DNA from: a virus
Length of the DNA stretch: 24,764 nucleotides
Direction: 5' to 3' (one strand)
IMG/VR virus record: IMGVR_UViG_3300034066_001097
Coordinates: 1-24,764 of that record
In this document: positions 21,158 through 24,764 of the stretch, one piece after another
How positions within the stretch are numbered: position 1 is the first letter of the stretch
Layout of the letters: the number at the start of each line of letters is the position of its first letter
Position numbers and translations under genes: made by a program
Notes under the pieces: model-generated
The model's input: only the letters and a program-made list of their open reading frames with translations
Told to the model about the DNA's origin: nothing
Databases searched by the model: none

Positions 21158-21738
21158 GCTACACCATGAATGGCAAGCCGCTGTGGTGCCGCCCGGCACG
21201 CACGCGGGGAGGGAGCGAAGCGGTGCGGGACACCGACACCGACGAAGTCGCGGCGGAACAGCTGGGGATTCTGGCAGAGGCAGCGCAGCTGGTGGCCGAC
21301 GGGATCCGCGCCGGACTGGTTTATCGTCCCGCCGCGGTGGATGACCCCACAGGCAAACTTCGGATGGATCGGCCGAACAACGTTTGGAGCCGCTGCGACA
21401 CTTGCCACCAACAATTCCAGCGCGGCAAAAAGAGCGAGTTGACGACGTGTTTTTCCTGCCGCCTACCAGCGGCAACGTGCAAGGGTTGCGGTAAACAATT
21501 TCAGCCTCAACGCAGGAGCCAACTCCTGTGCGGCAAAGCCTGCGTTGGACTGGCGCTAACTGCAGCGGCAACCGAGCGCAACAAGGACCGCGCAACGGTC
21601 CCCTGCGTCATTTGCGGCGCACAGCATCTAATCCGTTTTGCAGGCGGAAAAATGGCAGTCACCTGCGGGCGGCAATGCGCGCAACAGCATGTGGCACAGA
21701 TCAACCGAGACAAAAAACAACAGAGACAAACCAAATGA
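21154..21738 (+). CDS. Triple zinc-site protein
   Basis: The ATG at 21154 overlaps the previous stop; the upstream in-frame codons to 21016 are a shadow of the membrane gene. The 194-aa product has a helical N-terminal third and then three Cys4 sites: C81-x2-C84/C99-x2-C102, C109-x2-C112/C126-x3-C130 and C151-x2-C154/C171-x3-C175. It ends in a very basic tail (RDKKQQRQTK). The sites look like zinc ribbon or treble-clef knuckles, suggesting DNA or RNA binding. Location directly upstream of the nuclease and clamp points to replication, recombination or transcription control. No named family is recognised. Confidence 0.78.
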   Translation: MSYTMNGKPLWCRPARTRGGSEAVRDTDTDEVAAEQLGILAEAAQLVADGIRAGLVYRPAAVDDPTGKLRMDRPNNVWSRCDTCHQQFQRGKKSELTTCFSCRLPAATCKGCGKQFQPQRRSQLLCGKACVGLALTAAATERNKDRATVPCVICGAQHLIRFAGGKMAVTCGRQCAQQHVAQINRDKKQQRQTK

Positions 21739-22727
21739 ACATTCGACATTCAGCACTTCCAAAGCTCGCGCTTTGCGGCCAATACGAGGGCGCGCCGGGC
21801 ACATCACCTGCGGCCGAGCGGGGAACTAAACTAGACGCGGCGTTCCGGCACGCCTGGACGACCGGCGAGTTTCCAGACTGGGATCTTCCAGAAGAGGACG
21901 CCGAGGCAGTGCGCTGGGCGATTAACCAGTGCATCAGCCTGGGCGGCGGCGCTGACGGGCTCACGACCGAGGAGGACAAATGCCGGATCCTGACCGGTGG
22001 CTTTGAGCACCGGGGCACCGCTGACGGCGTGGCGGTTCGCGGGCGCTGGCTTGTGGACCTCAAATCCGGCCAAATCTACGATTACCGAGCACAGATGGCA
22101 GCCTACGCTCTGGGACTGATGCAGCAGCACTTTGAGCAGGACTGGACAACGCACCTACTGTTTTGCGACCAGCGGCAAACTGTGGTGCACCGGTGGACCT
22201 ACGCGTCGGCCAGCGAGCTGGTGCGCAGCGTGCTCGCAAACGTGGGCACCGCGCCGGTCGAAAACGATTACTGCGGGTGGTGCAGCAAATCGCTGACCTG
22301 TCCCGCCCGTGTCGCGACCAAAGACAAGGCACTGGTGACCGTTGCCGGGCTTGCGCCAACCGTACAGGACGAGGGATTCCTTGCGCTGCTTAACGACCCA
22401 GACCGACTCGGGCAGTTTTTGGCAGCTTGCCAGACGCTCGACGATTTCAGAGACGCGGCAAAAGAGAAAGCACGCGGGCTTCTCGAGGCTGGCGTGAAAG
22501 TACCAGGATGGAGGCTCCAGAAGCCTCGTGTGACTGAGTTCGTTGACCCTGAGTACATCGCTCAGGCAGTCGAGTCAGGCAAGATCGGTGCAGCCAACGC
22601 CATCATGGCTGGTGGTGCTCTGAGTGCCAAAAAGGCTGAACAACTTTTCAGCGAAGCCGGCGCAGTCATGCCTGAAGGCATCGTGGCGCGCAAAATCGGG
22701 GCTCAACCTTTGGTACAAAGCAAATGA
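21735..22727 (+). CDS. PD-(D/E)XK nuclease with predicted Fe-S cluster (DUF2800/RecB-Cas4-like)
   Basis: The ATG at 21735 (ATGA overlap) is used; the frame extends upstream to 21528 only as a shadow. The 330-aa product shows the RecB-type nuclease core: E28 in AERGTKLD, D97 in GTADG, D108-x-K110 in LVDLKSG, and Q120-x3-Y124 in YRAQMAAYALGL. Four cysteines, C14 plus C180-x2-C183-x5-C189, match the 4Fe-4S arrangement of Cas4/AddB-type enzymes and of the phage DUF2800 group. A helical C-terminal region follows (residues ~195-330). It is probably a single-strand-directed or end-processing nuclease for phage recombination. It overlaps the clamp gene by ATGA. Confidence 0.8.
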   Translation: MNIRHSALPKLALCGQYEGAPGTSPAAERGTKLDAAFRHAWTTGEFPDWDLPEEDAEAVRWAINQCISLGGGADGLTTEEDKCRILTGGFEHRGTADGVAVRGRWLVDLKSGQIYDYRAQMAAYALGLMQQHFEQDWTTHLLFCDQRQTVVHRWTYASASELVRSVLANVGTAPVENDYCGWCSKSLTCPARVATKDKALVTVAGLAPTVQDEGFLALLNDPDRLGQFLAACQTLDDFRDAAKEKARGLLEAGVKVPGWRLQKPRVTEFVDPEYIAQAVESGKIGAANAIMAGGALSAKKAEQLFSEAGAVMPEGIVARKIGAQPLVQSK

Positions 22728-23815
22728 AAATACACATCCAACAACACGACTTAAATGCAGCGCTCGAACGCGCTCGCCGCATCTGCGGCGGGCAGCTGCC
22801 GGTGACAAGCAACGTCCTTTTTGTGGCAGAGCGCGACACGCTGACGCTGCTTTCCAACAACCTGCAAGAATCGCTTACCGAATCCGTCCCGGCGACGATT
22901 GAGATGCCGGGCCGCCTAGGGCTTCCGGCGCGCAAACTTGCCACCATTGTCGCCACGCTCCCGGCGGGGCTGGTGACCATTGAAGGCGACGCGAGGCACA
23001 GCGCCGCGATCACCGCGGGCGCCTCCCGCATTAAACTGGTGGGCCTCGACGCCTCAGAGTTTCCCATCGTGCACCAGGCTGCGGCAAACATGACCGTCAC
23101 CAGTGTGGACCTCGACGCGCTGCAAGCGGTGCTCCGACGGTGCGCGCCTGCAATGTCAGACGACAAGACGCGGTGGGGGATCTGCTCAACGCTGCTGGAA
23201 TCCGTCGGGCCTGAGATGATCCGGCTGACCGCATCCGATGGGCGCAGAGTGGTTCGCGAGACGCTTAACGCCAGCAACAGCGGCAACATTCGCACGCCCA
23301 TTAACCGGCAAGCGGTGGAATGGTTGTCCAACTTCAAGCGCAAGGCGACCACGGTGGATATTGAAATTGACGAAATTAACCTGACCGTCGCGACCGTAGA
23401 GCAGCCAGCGCTGGCGTTCACGACTCGGCGCATGGAAGGGGTCTATCCGCAGGTTGACAAGGTGATCCCAGCGACGTTTGACAGCAGCGCAGTCGTTCCA
23501 CGCGCTGAGTTTCTGGCCGCGCTTAACCGCGTAGCGATGCTGGGCGCTGACAGCGTGCGACTGACGTTTGAGGCGGGCGAGGTGACGTTGTCGGCAAAGG
23601 CTGCAGACGTGGGCGAGGCTAGTGAAAAGCTGGGCTGCCAGTACGACGGCGACAAGTACGAGGTCGCGTTCAACCCGGACTATTTGCGGCTGCCGTTTGA
23701 CAGTTTGAAATGCGCGGAACTGTTTGTGGACCTCGGCCAAGGCGGCACCGAGGCAACGGTGGTGCGCGACGGGGGCGCGTACCATTATGCTCTGATGCCG
23801 ATGCGACTGAGCTAA
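22724..23815 (+). CDS. dnaN: DNA polymerase III beta subunit-like sliding clamp
   Basis: This 363-aa protein has the length of bacterial beta clamps (~366 aa) and their three-domain layout. The landmarks are clear: an N-terminal segment with a long helix, LPARKLATIVATLP in domain 1, the LDASEFP motif ending domain 1, the TRRMEGVYPQVDKVIP region starting domain 3, and the C-terminal YALMPMRLS, which matches the conserved MPMRL end with one extra Ser. The clamp encircles DNA and tethers the polymerase. No clamp loader or polymerase is in the window, so it may use host or phage partners elsewhere. It is coupled by ATGA to the nuclease upstream and by TAATG to the RuvC-like gene. Confidence 0.93.
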   Translation: MKIHIQQHDLNAALERARRICGGQLPVTSNVLFVAERDTLTLLSNNLQESLTESVPATIEMPGRLGLPARKLATIVATLPAGLVTIEGDARHSAAITAGASRIKLVGLDASEFPIVHQAAANMTVTSVDLDALQAVLRRCAPAMSDDKTRWGICSTLLESVGPEMIRLTASDGRRVVRETLNASNSGNIRTPINRQAVEWLSNFKRKATTVDIEIDEINLTVATVEQPALAFTTRRMEGVYPQVDKVIPATFDSSAVVPRAEFLAALNRVAMLGADSVRLTFEAGEVTLSAKAADVGEASEKLGCQYDGDKYEVAFNPDYLRLPFDSLKCAELFVDLGQGGTEATVVRDGGAYHYALMPMRLS

Positions 23816-24267
23816 TGAGCACGCAAAACTACATCGCAATCGACCCAGGCGTGGGCGGCGGCATCGCCTACACCGACACTGACGGCAGTGTCCACGCATT
23901 GCCGATGCCAACAACATTGCATGACCTTGAGCATCAGTTGCGCATTTTATGCAGAGACATTGTCACCGTGTTCCTCGAAGAATTGCCAAAATTTGCTGGG
24001 AAGATGAGCGGCTCAAGCATGGCAACGATGTTTCGCAACTACGGGCGCATCGAAGGGATGCTTGCTGCTTACTGTGCCCGAATTGAGTATCTGCCGCCCA
24101 AGAAGTGGCAGCAGGCGCTCGGGCTCGGCGACAAGAAGACGCACGGGAACCGATGGAAGGCTCACCTTAAAGGCAGGGCACAAGCGCTTTATCCACAACT
24201 CACAGTGACGCTCAAGACCGCCGACGCACTGCTGATATTGGAGGCGGGAAAGAAAATGACGCGATGA
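23815..24267 (+). CDS. RuvC-like Holliday junction resolvase / endonuclease
   Basis: The ATG at 23815 overlaps the clamp stop (TAATG). The 150-aa RNase H-fold protein has D10 in IAIDPGVGGGIAY, Glu in VFLEELP (residues 55-56) and D137 in KTADALLIL, the ordered acidic residues of RuvC-type active sites. The length is near RuvC (about 170 aa). A basic stretch (KKTHGNRWKAHLKGR) lies before the last motif. It would cut branched DNA during replication or before packaging. It overlaps the next gene by ATGA. Confidence 0.85.
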   Translation: MSTQNYIAIDPGVGGGIAYTDTDGSVHALPMPTTLHDLEHQLRILCRDIVTVFLEELPKFAGKMSGSSMATMFRNYGRIEGMLAAYCARIEYLPPKKWQQALGLGDKKTHGNRWKAHLKGRAQALYPQLTVTLKTADALLILEAGKKMTR

Positions 24268-24533
24268 AAATCATCTCTGAAATCTTTGACGAGATCCGCC
24301 CGCAAGCCGAGGCTGCTTTCTGGTTTGCCTTTGAGATGGAAGGTTACGGGCGGCAATTCCTGAACGCGCCACCTGCAGGCGAAAACGGCAAAGCCTGGGC
24401 GCTGGCAAAAATAAAAGCCTGGCGCGTTGCCGATGACAAAACCGAACAGCTTTTTCAACAGCACGGGGTGCGCAACCACCCCGAAATACTTTGCGATCAC
24501 AACGATCGCAACGGGGTGGAGTGCCCGTTCTGA
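24264..24533 (+). CDS. Small early protein, unknown
   Basis: This 89-aa product is Ala/Glu/Lys-rich and helical with several Trp and Phe residues (AEAAFWFAFEMEGYG, AWALAKIKAWR). It ends with a HDN/ECPF stretch holding two Cys. It is coupled to the RuvC-like gene by ATGA. No family is recognised. Confidence 0.62.
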   Translation: MKIISEIFDEIRPQAEAAFWFAFEMEGYGRQFLNAPPAGENGKAWALAKIKAWRVADDKTEQLFQQHGVRNHPEILCDHNDRNGVECPF

Positions 24534-24568
24534 CACTCCAAAACCACAACGCAAAACGCAAAAACGCC

Positions 24569-24764
24569 ATGGCAATCCTACGCGAAACCAAAAACAACGC
24601 ATCACGCATCCTATCCGACGAACTGGCACCGAAAGGCACGTTCATCGCCGTCTGTATTGACGTCGAAGACGCTTTTGGTGTGCAGCGTCCTAAATTTGAC
24701 GACCCTACCCAAATGGAGACGGTGGACCTTACCTGGTTCTACTTTGGGTATTTTGCCAAAGGTG
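24569..24764 (+). CDS. Unknown early protein (3' truncated by window)
   Basis: The ATG at 24569 follows a 35-nt A/C-rich leader (AAAACCACAACGCAAAACGC...) with no SD. The visible 65 codons encode a basic N-terminal helix (AILRETKNNASRILSDEL), a strand containing FIAVCIDVED, then RPKFDDPTQ and a beta-rich WFYFGYFAKG. The frame is open to the window edge. The pattern resembles conserved replication-module proteins of unknown function; I would not name it without the rest. Confidence 0.65.
   Translation, partial: MAILRETKNNASRILSDELAPKGTFIAVCIDVEDAFGVQRPKFDDPTQMETVDLTWFYFGYFAKG

Noticed and set aside
1-24764. CRISPR arrays, tRNA genes, insertion sequences, attachment sites
   Set aside because: No regularly spaced direct repeats, no cloverleaf, no transposase and no integrase were seen on either strand.

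Overview
The window is a contiguous piece of a tailed double-stranded DNA phage or prophage genome with a lambda-like virion module order. Every supported gene is on the + strand, packed with 1- or 4-base stop/start overlaps (TAATG, ATGA). Both ends cut genes: the large terminase at the left (its Walker A loop starts at base 5) and an unrecognised early protein at the right. The DNA is clearly G+C-rich. Almost no start codon has a Shine-Dalgarno sequence in front of it; many starts follow A/C-rich unstructured leaders instead. That fits a host that initiates without SD (for example Bacteroidota or some Verrucomicrobiota), but the host is an inference and nothing in the window proves it. No integrase, repressor or tRNA gene is visible.

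Layout. Packaging and head (2-6253): GpA-type large terminase, gpW-like joiner, lambda-type portal, S49 (gpC-like) head protease, a scaffold-like coiled-coil protein, the major capsid protein, a small protein and an FII-like head-tail joiner. Tail (6250-13124): a probable tail terminator, two tandem paralogous tail-tube-like proteins, an unknown, a G/GT-type tail assembly chaperone with a textbook -1 frameshift signal, an unknown, a short tape measure (557 aa), and a string of five small unrecognised proteins where a Dit/Tal/gpJ tail tip would be expected. Fibres (13127-17871): a collagen-like mini-fibre, two fibres sharing an N-terminal anchor (the second ending in a LamG-like lectin domain of lower G+C), and a glycine-rich fibre.

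Lysis (17871-19884): a 3TM-type holin, two further membrane proteins, a nested proline-rich frame, a small holin-like peptide and a lysozyme-like endolysin. After a 122-bp gap with hairpins and a promoter-like sequence comes the early/replication region (20007-24764): small proteins including a strongly basic and a strongly acidic mini-protein, a protein with three zinc sites, a PD-(D/E)XK nuclease with a predicted Fe-S cluster, a phage-encoded DNA polymerase sliding clamp and a RuvC-like resolvase.

Most interesting signals: (1) a complete -1 frameshift cassette at 8092-8142; (2) a three-copy composite element at 1636, 4292 and 12760, consisting of a hairpin, exactly 5 nt, CTTGTCC, exactly 16 nt, then ATGG; (3) a replication set made of clamp, Fe-S nuclease and RuvC-like enzyme; (4) a tail tip made only of small unrecognised proteins with pure glycine linkers; (5) three overlapping reading frames in the lysis region; (6) a 12-bp direct repeat in front of two early mini-genes.
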